Source: Thermoanaerobaculum sp. (GTDB lineage Bacteria > Acidobacteriota > Thermoanaerobaculia > Multivoradales > UBA5704). From it: a stretch of DNA of 64,000 nt. Below the pieces are notes generated by a model. That model did no database searches. It saw only the letters and a list, made by a program, of their open reading frames with translations, and was not told where the DNA came from. A program made the translations under genes and the position numbers. Location of the stretch: contig JAJKHS010000136.1 in assembly GCA_021154885.1 (NCBI GenBank), forward strand, positions 1 through 64,000, in the 5' to 3' direction. Of this stretch, positions 56,118-64,000 are shown in pieces (the first letter of the stretch is position 1; each line of letters opens with the position of its first letter).

Positions 56118-56635
56118 TAGGAGAAGAAGCCCGTGATCTGAACGACGTCGTGAATGGCCGTGTCGCTGAAGCCGGCGGCGCGGAGGGTCTCGACGTCGTC
56201 GCGGGTCGTGCTCCGGGGATCGCGGGCGAGCTTGACGGCGAAGTCGAGCATCGTGCGGTCGGCGTCCGTGAGGCCGGCCGCTGGCGGGGCCTCGCGGTAA
56301 TCGCTTCGCACCGCTGCGACCAGCGCCTCACCCCTCTCTCCCTGATCCGCGACCTCGCCCCGGAGGTCGTCCGCGTGGGAGCTGGTTCAGTAGTGGCAGT
56401 CGTTGGCGCGGGAGACAGCGACGGCGATCATCTCCCGCTGCGCCCGGCTGAGCGGGCTCTCCGGCGAGAGCATCAGCGCCTGGTAGAGGTCGACTCCGGC
56501 CTGGAGCACCTCCGGGCGGAGGCTCTGGATGCGCAGGACGTTGAACACCTTCCCGGCGCGGGCGATGGCGTCGTCGTAGATGCGCCGGAGAAGGCCGGTC
56601 GCCTCCCCCGGGGCGATGGTGCGTATCCAGGCCAT
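56048..56635 (-). CDS. AhpD-like protein with in-frame TGA, probable selenoprotein
   Basis: The frame from ATG 56635 runs in register to 56048 except for one TGA at 56387-56389. Upstream it reads MAWIRTIAPGEATGLLRR, then SRANDCHY. Immediately downstream come TSSHADDLRGEVADQGERG and LTDADRTMLDFAVKLARDP, both conserved in the peroxidase-related carboxymuconolactone decarboxylase/AhpD family. The TGA stands exactly where the second Cys of CxxC would be (CHY-U-TSSH), so selenocysteine is the parsimonious reading. It would act as a thiol or peroxide reductase. A sequencing error or pseudogene is less likely, because the frame and motif continue intact. Confidence 0.85.
56350..56369 (-). promoter_or_regulatory. 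Candidate bacterial SECIS hairpin
   Basis: Seventeen bases after the TGA, CGACCTC (56369-56363) and GAGGTCG (56356-56350) form a seven-base-pair stem with a CGGGGC loop. A stem-loop soon after the UGA is how bacterial SelB is recruited; the apical loop has several G residues. The match is positional, not a proven SECIS. Confidence 0.5.
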
Positions 56636-56692
56636 GACGCGTAGGGTATCAGAGACCGCCCCTCGTCCCATCCCAGACCGAAGCACGCCAGG

Positions 56693-57187
56693 CCGGCGTC
56701 TATAGACATCAGCTCAGAGTCTCCAGATGCGGGCCGTCGTCGATAGATCCGCGCCAGAGTCTGCAGACGTCGGTCCAGCGTCTGTAGATCCAAGCCGTTG
56801 TCTGTAGATCCAGTCCGGCGTCTACAGACATCGGTTCAAAGTCTACAGATGCAGGCCGTCGTCCGTAGATCCGCGCCGGAGTCTGCAGACGTCAGTCCAG
56901 AGTCTGTAGATCCAGACCGTTGTCTGTAGATCCGGGCCGGCGTCTACGGACATCGGTTCAAAGTCTACAGATGCAGGCCGTAGTCCGTAGATCCGCGCCA
57001 GAGTCTAGAGACATCGGTCCAGCGTCTGTAGATCCAGACCGTTGTCTGTAGATCCAGGCCGGCGTCTACAGACATCAGCTCAGAGTCTCCAGATGCGGGC
57101 CGTCGTCTGTAGATCCGCGCCAGAGTCTGCAGACGTCAGTCCAGCGTCTGTAGATGCAGGCCGTTGTCTGTAGATCCAGGCCGGCGC
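56693..57187. repeat. 122-bp higher-order tandem repeat, four units plus
   Basis: The phrase ccggcgtct or its variant recurs at 56693, 56815, 56937, 57059 and 57181, an exact 122-base period. Each unit splits into six subunits of 20 or 21 bases, each starting gtct and centred on TCTGTAGA, TCTACAGA or TCTGCAGA, which are palindromic or mutually complementary. No gene or ribosome site is supported inside. It lies where an hsdS gene would be expected downstream of hsdM. Confidence 0.88.
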
Positions 57188-57261
57188 TACAGACATCGGA
57201 AGGATCCTCGCCGACTCCGGGTGCCGGATTCTTCTCTCTGCCCTGGCGGGCGTAGGAGCTT

Positions 57262-58778
57262 CTACCGCCCCGCCAGGTCCGTCTGGATCGCCGCGAACTG
57301 CTCCAGCGCGGCCTGGAGGTCCTCGATGATGTCGGCGGCGATGACGTCCGGGTCCGGCAGGTTGTCCGTGGCGTCGAGGCTCTCGTCGCGCAGCCAGAAG
57401 AGGTCCAGGCTGCACTTGTCGCGCTGGATCAGCTCCGCGTAGGAGAAGGAGCGCCAGCGGCCTTCCGGCGTCTCCTCGGACCAGGTGGGCTCGCGGTCGT
57501 GGCGGTTCTCCGGGCGATAGCAGGCGACGAATTCGTCCAGATCCGCGCGCTTCAGAGGGTTGGTCTTCAGCGTGAAGTGTCGGTTGGTGCGCAGGTCGTA
57601 GATCCAGAGTTGCTGCGTCCACGGCGTCTCGCTCGCCGGCTTGCGGTCGAAGAAGAGGACGTTGGCCTTCACTCCCTGGGCGTAGAAGATGCCCGTGGGC
57701 AGCCGCAGCAGGGTGTGGACGTCGCACTCGTGGAGCAGCGTGCGGCGCACCGTCTCCCCGGCTCCGCCCTCGAAGTGCACGTTGTCGGGCACCACCACGG
57801 CCGCCCGGCCGTGCATCTTCAGAAGGGTTTTCACGTGCTGGACGAAGTTGAGCTGCTTGTTGGTGGTGGAGGCCCAGAAGTCCTCGCGCACCACGGTGAG
57901 CGCCTGCTCTCCTGCTCCCCCTCCTCGTTGACCACCATGACGCTCGACTTCTTGCCGAACGGCGGATTGGTCATCACCACCTCGAAGCGCGTCCCGGGAT
58001 CGGCGGCCAGACTGTCGTTCGTCTGTACCGGCGGCTCCGCCTCGTCGGCCGCGCTGGGGCCGATCCCGTGAAGGAGGAGGTTCATGGCGCAGAGCCGGGT
58101 GACGGCGTCCACCAGCTCGACTCCGCGCAGGGCCTGGAGCTTCAGGTGGCGCTTCTGGTCCCGGTCGAGGTTCGGGAAGTGACGGGCGATGAAATCGTGA
58201 GCGGCCAGGAGGAAGCCGCCCGTGCCGCAGGCCGGATCGCAGATCGTCTCGCCCGGCTGCCCCGCCTGCCCCGGCTGTGGGCGGATCACGTCCACGATCG
58301 CCTGGATGAGCGGCCGCGGCGTGAAGTACTGGCCGGCGCCGCCCTTGGTATCCTGGGCGTTTTTCTCCAGCAGCCCCTCGTAGGCGTCGCCCTTGACGTC
58401 CGCATCCAGGCTCGTCCACTGCTCCTTGTTGATCAGGTCCGCGATCAGCCGCCGCAGCTTGGCCGGGTCCTGGATCTTGTTCTGCGCCTTGCGGAAGATG
58501 ATGCCGAGCATGCCGGGCCTCTTGCCCAGCTCCTCCAGGAGATGCCGGTAATGAGTCTCCAACTCATCGCCGTCGCGCTTCATCAGGCTCGGCCAGTCGA
58601 ATTCCCTGGGAATGGCTGACGCCTGATTCCACGGCGGCTGCGTCCGCTCGTGGGCCATCTTGAGGAAGAGCAGGAAGGTGAGCTGCTCCACGTAGTCGCC
58701 GTAGGAGAGCCCGTCGTCCCGCAGGACGTTGCAGTAATTCCAGAGCTTTTGGACGATCTGCTGGGAATGGTTGCTCAT
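57262..58778 (-). pseudogene. hsdM: Type I restriction-modification M subunit, frameshifted
   Basis: The first part from ATG 58778 has the HsdM N-terminal helical domain and the SAM motif DPACGTGGF (residues 181-189), followed by the catalytic NPPF (271-274). A one-base change near 57903-57920 shifts the frame just after VVNEEGEQE. The other frame then carries ALTVVREDFWAST, VKTLLKMHGRAAVVVPDNV and the C-terminal half to LAGR. Without correction, the product ends shortly after NPPF. The adenine methyltransferase is therefore probably broken. hsdS is not found. Confidence 0.9.
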
Positions 58779-58900
58779 GGGTTCGTCGGGTCCGTTCGCG
58801 GGAAATCTATCAGAGGATGTCTCTACAGTCACCGCCTCGCAACCATGCCGCCTCCTAACGCGGCCCTTCAGGCCGCACCGAATTCCATCCCATTTCCATT

Positions 58901-59190
58901 CCCAGGGCGTTGCCCTGGGCTGAGGAAGGGCGGCCCTTTGGGCCTCAGGAATCGTGGCGTGCCCAGGCCGCAATCCGTGGCCAGACCCGCGTCCATTCTC
59001 GGCCAAAGACCCGTTCTCCGGTCGGCGATGTGCGACGCGGAAACTCCGGTAACCCCCCCGCGATTTCGGATCGCCGACGACCGGCACCAGCCCGCGTCAT
59101 TCCGGGCCAAAGGTCCGCGCTCCCTCAGCCCAGCCCAACGGGCTGGGTACGGACGGCCCACCTTCCCAGCATGCGCCCCAACGGGGCGCG
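58901..59190. repeat. Set of small GC hairpins
   Basis: Hairpins include cccagggc-gtt-gccctggg (58901-58919), cccagccc-aac-gggctggg near 59129, and gcgcccc-aac-ggggcgc near 59170. They fill the space between hsdM and the 59.2 kb gene. The 58779-58900 stretch holds nothing I can support. Confidence 0.7.
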
Positions 59191-59754
59191 CTAAGGACTG
59201 GACGTGCGGGCCACCTCTCCGCGTTTGCGAATCACCTCGCCCGCCTTCACTGCCTCCTCCAGGGTCGTCCTCAATCCCCTGAGGATCACGCCGTCCTTCC
59301 GAAGCCGGGCAAAGCCGAGACCCAGATTCTCGCGGGCCCATTCGGCCGCATTCCGGAGGGCCTCCTCCTCCGGGACCGCATCCCCGTCGAGAGACCGGAG
59401 AACACAGAGCTTCCAGTCCTTCGCCGAGTAGCCTTTGGCATCGGGAAGAATGGCCCGGACGTGACCGCGCTTTGGCCGGTCGAAGGAGCCCTCGCGAACG
59501 CCGCGGTCGAGGGCCGTCGCAATCACCTCGTAGAGCGGTCCGCCCTCGCGAAGCCTTTGGAATCGGGCCAGGCCCCGGTCGCGAAGGATCTGAGCCGCGT
59601 TTCGGATCGCGGCGTCCTTGTCGAGAAGACCCTGACCGAGGAGAGATTCCCAGACGTGATCGATCTGTTCTTCGCGCGGAAGATCGAGGAAATCCCCATC
59701 CCCCTGGATCGGTGTTGCGACCGCCACCGTCGCCGTGTCCGGCGTCCCTCCCAC
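59191..59754 (-). CDS. Hypothetical protein with an internal duplication
   Basis: Two parts of the protein resemble each other: AIRNAAQILRDRGLARFQRL, then EGGPLYEVIATALDRGVREG; and ALRNAAEWARENLGLGFARL, then KDGVILRGLRTTLEEAVKAG. Each looks like a small helical winged-helix-like unit. The start is uncertain; GTG 59754 is chosen, and the frame is open to a TTG at 59805 inside an inverted repeat. No ribosome site is clear, so it could be a 5'-truncated relic. It lies inside the broken restriction locus. Confidence 0.5.
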   Translation of the reverse strand: MGGTPDTATVAVATPIQGDGDFLDLPREEQIDHVWESLLGQGLLDKDAAIRNAAQILRDRGLARFQRLREGGPLYEVIATALDRGVREGSFDRPKRGHVRAILPDAKGYSAKDWKLCVLRSLDGDAVPEEEALRNAAEWARENLGLGFARLRKDGVILRGLRTTLEEAVKAGEVIRKRGEVARTSSP

Positions 59755-59784
59755 CGCGAGGTCTTTGGTCCCATCGGGACCGTG

Positions 59785-59948
59785 GCGTAAAGCCTGGGAT
59801 TTCAACCCCAGGGGCCGGCCCTCCGATTCCTCGGGAAGCCCCGTCGGGGCGGCGGCGGATTCGCGAACGCCGCCGCCGCCCCTACGGGGCTGGGGGGAAG
59901 AGGGGGCGGATTCGAGACCTGGGGTTGAAACCCCAGGCTTTACGCCAT
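59785..59948. repeat. Inverted repeat with gtaaagcctggg arms
   Basis: The left arm (59785-59812, ggcgtaaagcctgggatttc and on) is nearly the reverse complement of the right arm (59918-59948, cctggggttgaaaccccagg and on). Inside are smaller inverted repeats (gccccgtcggggc). It may be a MITE-like or hairpin element between two unrelated genes. Confidence 0.8.
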
Positions 59949-60074
59949 GGCCCCTACGGGGCCGGTCTTCGGCGCCAGCTACTCGAACTCCATGCTTCCC
60001 GGCAGCTCTCGGAACTCCCGTGTACCGTTGTGATAGACTTTAAGGTGTAGCCCAACTCAGGAAGGAGATCTCTG

Positions 60075-61475
60075 GTGTCAGAGGCTCGCGAAGCACATAG
60101 GGGGGGAGTATTCATAACGGATCAGGTTGCTAGCTCCGTGGATGACCGGGTCCCTCGTGTCTTCATCAGCTACAGCCACGAGCCGGAGCACCATCGCGAG
60201 ACCGTGGTCAAGCTCGCGAACCGCTTGCGTGATGATGGCTTCGAATCTTGGATCGACCGATACATCCCCGCGCCCGCCGAAGGTTGGCTACGCTGGATGC
60301 ATAATCAAGTCCAAGATTCGGATTTTGTTCTCCTGTTTTGTACGGAGGTCTATTGCCGACGATTCGAGGGAAAAGAAAAGGGAAAGGGGCGTGGCGCGCG
60401 GTTTGAGTCGCGGTTGGCCGAAACAATCCTCTATTTTGCTGATGATATGGAGAGCCGGAGATTCGTCCCGGTGTTGCCCGATGGGGAGCCCGAGAGTTCT
60501 GTACCTCTCTCCTTCTTGCCCTGTTCTCATTACTTCTTCCCTTCGCAATACGATGATCTGATCTGTCATCTGGAGAATCGACCTCCGATCAAACCACCGC
60601 CGGTCCAGCCACGCGGGAGAAAATTCAAGTCCCTCGCCATCCCCGAGATCAGGCCGATCCCCGACATCGCCTGCAAAGAGCATGGATGGGCCGGCTGGAT
60701 CTTCCTGTTGGTGACTTTCCTGGCACCCCTGGGACTCTGGCTCGCGCTCGCTCCCCTGTCCCAACTAAAGCTTCTAGCGCTGACGGTCAGCGATGCTGTG
60801 CTCGCCGGCGCCACCGCCTTTTTTCTCGGGCCTGAAGTGTTTGGATCTTTTGCTCAGAAGCGCCTACCGAGGATGCTTATCGCTTTCTTTGCTTCGGTCG
60901 TCATCTCCCTGTTCTGGCAGAGCTCTCTGTCGTTCCTCCGCCCTCCGCAGATGTATAAGTTTCATGTGGAGATCCTGGATCACGACGGTACTCCTATTAA
61001 CACACTACAGCCCACCTTACAACTGCCCAACCTGGTCGGACAGGCCAGCCACTCTGACGAGAAGGGCTGGACGTTCGAGGTTTCTGCCTCATCCTTACCC
61101 TGGAGCTGGGACGGTAGTTTCAAGGTTCTTTTCCCTGGAGCGGAACCCATCGTGGAACATATCGACCCCGGTGAGGCACAAAAAAATCTATCCTATCGCA
61201 TGGCTCCGCCGCGCTTTGCAGGGATAGTCTTGAACGATGACCTAGGCCATGATCGCCCAATCCAAAGCGCCTGTGTACAGCTTACTGAGGACCTCGAATG
61301 CCGAAAGGTGACTGGACCGGATGGGAAATTTGACTTCACTCTTGAGGCCCGGCATGGTCAAAAGAAATTGCTTGTGGTCAACGCACCCGGATTCTGTCCG
61401 AAGAGAGAGTGGAGAGATGCCGGAGATACAGGCGTGAAGCTGTTTCTATCTTCTGCGAAAGGAGGATGCCCATGA
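60075..61475 (+). CDS. SEFIR-domain membrane protein
   Basis: The 466-residue protein starts (GTG, with GGAG upstream) with a SEFIR domain, the TIR-like fold. Motifs are RVFISYSHEPEHHRETVVKL near residue 28, DGFESWIDRYIPAPAEGWLR, DSDFVLLFCTEVYCRRF, and the late LPCSHYFF. Three hydrophobic segments follow (about 205-280), including WAGWIFLLVTFLAPLGLWLA and LIAFFASVVISLFW. A beta-rich C-terminal region without assignment completes it. SEFIR domains in bacteria belong to immune or signalling proteins. It is coupled (ATGA) to the TPR gene downstream. Confidence 0.82.
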   Translation: MSEAREAHRGGVFITDQVASSVDDRVPRVFISYSHEPEHHRETVVKLANRLRDDGFESWIDRYIPAPAEGWLRWMHNQVQDSDFVLLFCTEVYCRRFEGKEKGKGRGARFESRLAETILYFADDMESRRFVPVLPDGEPESSVPLSFLPCSHYFFPSQYDDLICHLENRPPIKPPPVQPRGRKFKSLAIPEIRPIPDIACKEHGWAGWIFLLVTFLAPLGLWLALAPLSQLKLLALTVSDAVLAGATAFFLGPEVFGSFAQKRLPRMLIAFFASVVISLFWQSSLSFLRPPQMYKFHVEILDHDGTPINTLQPTLQLPNLVGQASHSDEKGWTFEVSASSLPWSWDGSFKVLFPGAEPIVEHIDPGEAQKNLSYRMAPPRFAGIVLNDDLGHDRPIQSACVQLTEDLECRKVTGPDGKFDFTLEARHGQKKLLVVNAPGFCPKREWRDAGDTGVKLFLSSAKGGCP

Positions 61476-62692
61476 GTATGACAGTGACCAAGATGCTCGC
61501 TTTTGGTGCAGTCGCCATCGCGTTATTATCCATGCGTTCTCTGGCGGATGAGATCCAGCCCAGAGTCTATCGATGGGACTTGGAGGTCAGGGTCTTAGAC
61601 GTAGAGGACAAGCCAGTTTCCGGTGTCAAAATTCGCATCCTCAACGGAGCAAGAACCAATCCCATCACGACTGATTCCCAGGGTCAGACGGCTTTTTCGA
61701 TCCCGGATCTATTCGGGCGTACTCTTCGGGTAGGAGATCAGATCAAGGTCATGATCGAGTCACCGCGGGGACAGAAGGACGAGGATGAGTGGGTCATCCT
61801 TTCTCCCTGGGGCGGGGAATTCCAGCTTCCTCCACAAGCTAACGGGAGTATCATCTCTATGCGAGTCGCCAGAAAGAAAGATTTCGAAGTTCTCGTCTCA
61901 GCAACAGGCCCGCAGGTTCTCTTAAGGGGAATGATTGAGATTCTGCGGCCATCACTCCAAGCGTATGCCGAGAGCAACGAACTGGAATGGAAGCCAATAG
62001 CTAACTTCCTTGACACCCTGGCTGAAAGCGCCGGGCTTTACTATGAGAAGGGACTTGCCAGTCTGGCATCCCGGCGGCCGAGACCGGAGGTTCTCCTGCC
62101 TGTCGAGCGAGAGCAATGGTCCCAGATGCTGCGCCAGCGAGGAGAGGATCTTCAAGTTGAAAAGAAATACAACGACGCTGCCGAGAGTTTTCAAACGGCT
62201 GTCTGTCTCTCACCCAATGATCCAGAGCTTCTCGTGTCCCTGGGTCAAGCACTGAGTCATTCAGGTCGATTGAATGAGGCAGAGTCAAATTTACAGAAGG
62301 CGCTCGAGCTTCGACTGAAGAGGCCTGAGGAAGGTTTGCAGGTTGCGACTGCTTTCGAGAGGTTAGCCCGAGCTTACGAAGAGAGCGGGGACGAGGAAGA
62401 GATCCATGCTCTGAATAATAGGGCTCTCATTGAGCTCGAGACAGCACAGCGAAACAACGAAGAGCTCGCCCGCTTTGTATCCAGGTACCCTGCTCTGCTT
62501 CATGAGAAGGGGCGGGACGATCAGGCTGAGATTATCACGGGACGACTGCGAGCCGCGGGATGGGGGCGCCTCCTCACCACAACTCCGCCATCGGAGCAGG
62601 GTGCGAAAGATAACGCGACGAAGACTGAGCTATCGGGGCAGACGTCATCGAAGGACACGCCCCACGAGTCGCCTCGGAAGCCGCCGGTCTAG
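61472..62692 (+). CDS. Exported TPR protein partnered with the SEFIR protein
   Basis: The 406-residue protein has a signal peptide (TKMLAFGAVAIALLSMRSLA). An Ig-like carboxypeptidase-regulatory-type domain follows (EVRVLDVEDKPVSGVKIRIL). A helical middle with TPR repeats comes next (about 235-330, VEKKYNDAAESFQTAVCLSP; GRLNEAESNLQKALELRLKR), and then a low-complexity Thr/Ser/Lys tail. ATG 61472 is chosen: AAAGGAGG is six bases upstream, and it overlaps the SEFIR stop by ATGA. The paired genes likely act together across the inner membrane. Confidence 0.8.
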   Translation: MSMTVTKMLAFGAVAIALLSMRSLADEIQPRVYRWDLEVRVLDVEDKPVSGVKIRILNGARTNPITTDSQGQTAFSIPDLFGRTLRVGDQIKVMIESPRGQKDEDEWVILSPWGGEFQLPPQANGSIISMRVARKKDFEVLVSATGPQVLLRGMIEILRPSLQAYAESNELEWKPIANFLDTLAESAGLYYEKGLASLASRRPRPEVLLPVEREQWSQMLRQRGEDLQVEKKYNDAAESFQTAVCLSPNDPELLVSLGQALSHSGRLNEAESNLQKALELRLKRPEEGLQVATAFERLARAYEESGDEEEIHALNNRALIELETAQRNNEELARFVSRYPALLHEKGRDDQAEIITGRLRAAGWGRLLTTTPPSEQGAKDNATKTELSGQTSSKDTPHESPRKPPV

Positions 62693-62705
62693 ACCTTGTT
62701 AGACT

Positions 62706-63053
62706 TGTCTCGGTGAAGCGGGTCTCGACGCCGGTGCTCTGGTAGAGGAAGGGGAGGGGATCGGAGGCGCGCGGGAGGTGGTCCGGCATGCCGGTGGAGT
62801 ACTTGCCGGTCTGGGGCTCGACGCCGGTCAAGGTGGCGCCGGCCTTCTTGGCTTCGACGACGCCGGCGGCCCGGCGATCGACGTAGAGGAGATAGTCGGC
62901 GGAGCCGTGGCCCGATTTGAGGGGGAGCTCCCGGATGGCCACGCCGCGACCGGCGTGGAGATTGACGGCGCTCGCATCCTGCACGGCCCAGCCGGCCGCG
63001 ATGAGGGCGGCGTCGATCGCCTCGCGGGCGGCGGCTTCGGGTAGCTTGGCCAT
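62706..63053 (-). pseudogene. hsdR: Type I restriction enzyme R subunit, N-terminal fragment
   Basis: Only the first 115 or so residues remain, starting MAKLPEAAAREAIDAALIAA and ending near LPFLYQSTGVETRFTET. It keeps the PD-(D/E)xK-type nuclease motif (GSADYLLYVDRRAAGVVEAK followed by K). The helicase region is missing, cut off where the SEFIR/TPR gene pair ends. The orientation matches hsdM, so these are probably two pieces of the same operon. Confidence 0.88.
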
Positions 63054-63118
63054 CGAGCGCATTCTGTCTGATTCTTGAGGCAGGTGCCAGCGCCTCTGAT
63101 TCTGGATATCCCGGCCCT

Positions 63119-63444
63119 TCAGGCGGCGGCAGAGAGGCGCAGGTTCATCACTCGCCAGAACGTGGCGACCGCTTCGGGCTTGCCGTCGAAGTAGTCCTCG
63201 AAAAATCCGCAGTCGTTGAGGGGGGCGGATAGGCGTAGCGCTCGTTGTCTTCGCCGAGCTCGTTCACCCAGTCGTCCGGCTCGCGGGCGTCGACGACAGT
63301 GAAGATCTTGTGTGGGTAGAGGTCGGGCCTTCCCTGGTCGTTCAAGATCCGGAGGTCACCGGCCTCGATACCAAGGACCACGTAGGGTTGGCCCGGCGTC
63401 AGGTCCGGGTAGCGTGAGTCGCGTTCGGGTAGCTCGACGATCAT
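63119..63444 (-). pseudogene. Small hypothetical gene with a C-run frameshift
   Basis: The reading frame from ATG 63444 ([20 protein letters not shown]) is intact to RYAYPP. The C6 run at 63221-63226 then shifts it out of frame. With one more C it continues LNDCGFFEDYFDGKPEAVAT then FWRVMNLRLSAAA. The joined protein is about 108 residues. It has an immunity-protein-like composition (acidic, WVNEL), but no family is recognised. The frameshift could be real or a base-calling artefact. Confidence 0.65.
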
Positions 63445-63592
63445 CGTTCGGTGGCCTGTTTCCGCCTCAGCTCCACCCCGTTCGGCCCGTCGGGCTACCA
63501 CGCGCCCGCGGTTCCATCCTAGCAGAGCCAAGGCTGCGGTCCATGGTGCCCGCGGGGCGTCCGGGATGTCGGGCCGAAGGCCGCCGCCCCCT

Positions 63593-63627
63593 GGAGACGC
63601 CCCACGGGGTTCCCCGTGGGCGTCTCT
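63593..63627. repeat. GAGACGCC-type hairpin, copy 2
   Basis: The arms gagacgccccacgggg (from 63593) and ccccgtgggcgtctc (to 63627) almost completely pair around a short loop, with one bulged base. It lies just upstream of the E1 alpha gene and is related to 43407-43434. Confidence 0.8.
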
Positions 63628-63680
63628 ACATTTGGGAGGTACCGCCCAGAGCCCTCTCTCCTGATACCATCCCCCCGCCC

Positions 63681-64000
63681 ATGACGACCTCGCTGCCCAC
63701 CCTGCCCGACCGCGACCTGCTGCTCTGGATGTACGAGCGGATGGGACTGATTCGCGAATTTGAAGAGCGGCTGAAGACGCTGGTGGAGCGGGGGGTGCCG
63801 GTGGGGCCCGTCCACTTCTATACGGGGCAGGAGGCGGTCGCCGTAGGGGTGTGCGCGGCGCTGCGGCAGACGGACTGGATCGCCTCGACTCACCGCGGCC
63901 ATGGCCACTGCATCGCCAAGGGGGTGGACGTGCGCGCCATGATGGCCGAGCTGTATGGCAAGGTGACGGGGACCAACCGCGGCAAGGGGGGCTCGATGCA
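63681..64000 (+). CDS. Thiamine-dependent dehydrogenase E1 component alpha subunit (5' part)
   Basis: The window ends inside this gene. The visible 107 residues match E1 alpha subunits of pyruvate or branched-chain 2-oxoacid dehydrogenases: [20 protein letters not shown] near residue 13, [33 protein letters not shown] (typical HRGHG), and [19 protein letters not shown] near the end. Thiamine-binding GDG-type residues lie beyond the window. The substrate (pyruvate, acetoin or a branched-chain oxoacid) cannot be told from this part. Confidence 0.92.
   Translation, partial: MTTSLPTLPDRDLLLWMYERMGLIREFEERLKTLVERGVPVGPVHFYTGQEAVAVGVCAALRQTDWIASTHRGHGHCIAKGVDVRAMMAELYGKVTGTNRGKGGSM

Noticed and set aside
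56387-56635. Short AhpD fragment ending at a normal stop codon
   Set aside because: The same frame continues for 112 codons with family motifs directly after TGA, so a true stop is the less likely reading.
56693-57187. CRISPR array
   Set aside because: All subunits are variants of one sequence, with no unique spacers, and no cas gene is near.
57080-57727. 215-codon minus-strand open frame over the repeat and hsdM
   Set aside because: Composition reflects the GC-rich alternative frame of hsdM plus repeats; no start signal.

Overview
The window is GC-rich bacterial chromosome. I infer an acidobacterial host, probably close to Thermoanaerobaculia, from the duplicated orphan permease (ADOP) family member at 49.7 kb, the long proline-rich-linker response regulator, the miaA-hfq gene order and the many short palindromic intergenic repeats. 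No rRNA or tRNA gene, replication origin or CRISPR array was found.

Region 1 (1-18.1 kb) is housekeeping: a B12-binding mutase subunit, a response regulator, valS, birA-coaX (overlapping), a hybrid histidine kinase, comEC, miaA-hfq (overlapping), an exported repeat protein, a phosphatidyltransferase and dnaE. Repeat blocks separate these genes: a G-rich palindrome, and two of three copies of an inverted repeat built from 9-base 'cagggac' units.

Region 2 (18.1-31.9 kb) is accessory and rich in small exported proteins: a frameshifted gene, an XRE regulator, a TPR protein, a small secreted peptide, a pair of small unknown ORFs behind a good sigma70 promoter, a Phd/YoeB-type toxin-antitoxin pair, a PKD-like secreted protein, YwbE and YaiI/YqxD. 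Its most notable content is a compact RiPP operon at 26.17-28.82 kb on the minus strand. It has an ATP-grasp maturase, a 70-residue unknown, a SPASM-domain maturase, and two paralogous precursor peptides that both end in RDGDNE. DinB, DUF1304, VIT1/CCC1 and an adenylation-domain-only DNA ligase follow.

Region 3 (32-42.2 kb) is a gene-flux zone. It holds a REP-associated tyrosine transposase (RAYT) and a decayed RAYT, a GNAT/cupin/SDR/F420-reductase-like/aldo-keto reductase group with a frameshift in the SDR, and a broken AraC gene. Part of the AraC 3' end recurs about 4.7 kb downstream. Between the two AraC 3' copies sits a cassette encoding a CHAT (caspase-like) lipoprotein and an exported metallophosphoesterase, three bases apart and co-oriented.

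Region 4 (42.2-56.6 kb) has an ECF sigma factor, a DoxX protein, a large IPTL-CTERM exported protein and a CocE-type hydrolase. Divergent from the hydrolase is a PadR-ADOP pair followed by two tandem beta-lactamase-fold hydrolases. The PadR start is preceded by a sigma70-like promoter with a perfect operator palindrome overlapping its spacer and -10 box. At 56.05-56.64 kb (minus strand) an AhpD-like protein has an in-frame TGA exactly at the second Cys of its CxxC motif, so it is a likely selenoprotein.

Region 5 (56.7-63.1 kb) is a ruined type I restriction-modification locus. It has a frameshifted hsdM, an N-terminal hsdR fragment and no hsdS. A 122-bp-period tandem repeat lies beyond hsdM. 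A two-gene SEFIR-transmembrane plus exported TPR protein unit lies between the hsdM and hsdR remnants in the opposite orientation. The window ends inside a thiamine-dependent dehydrogenase E1 alpha gene.
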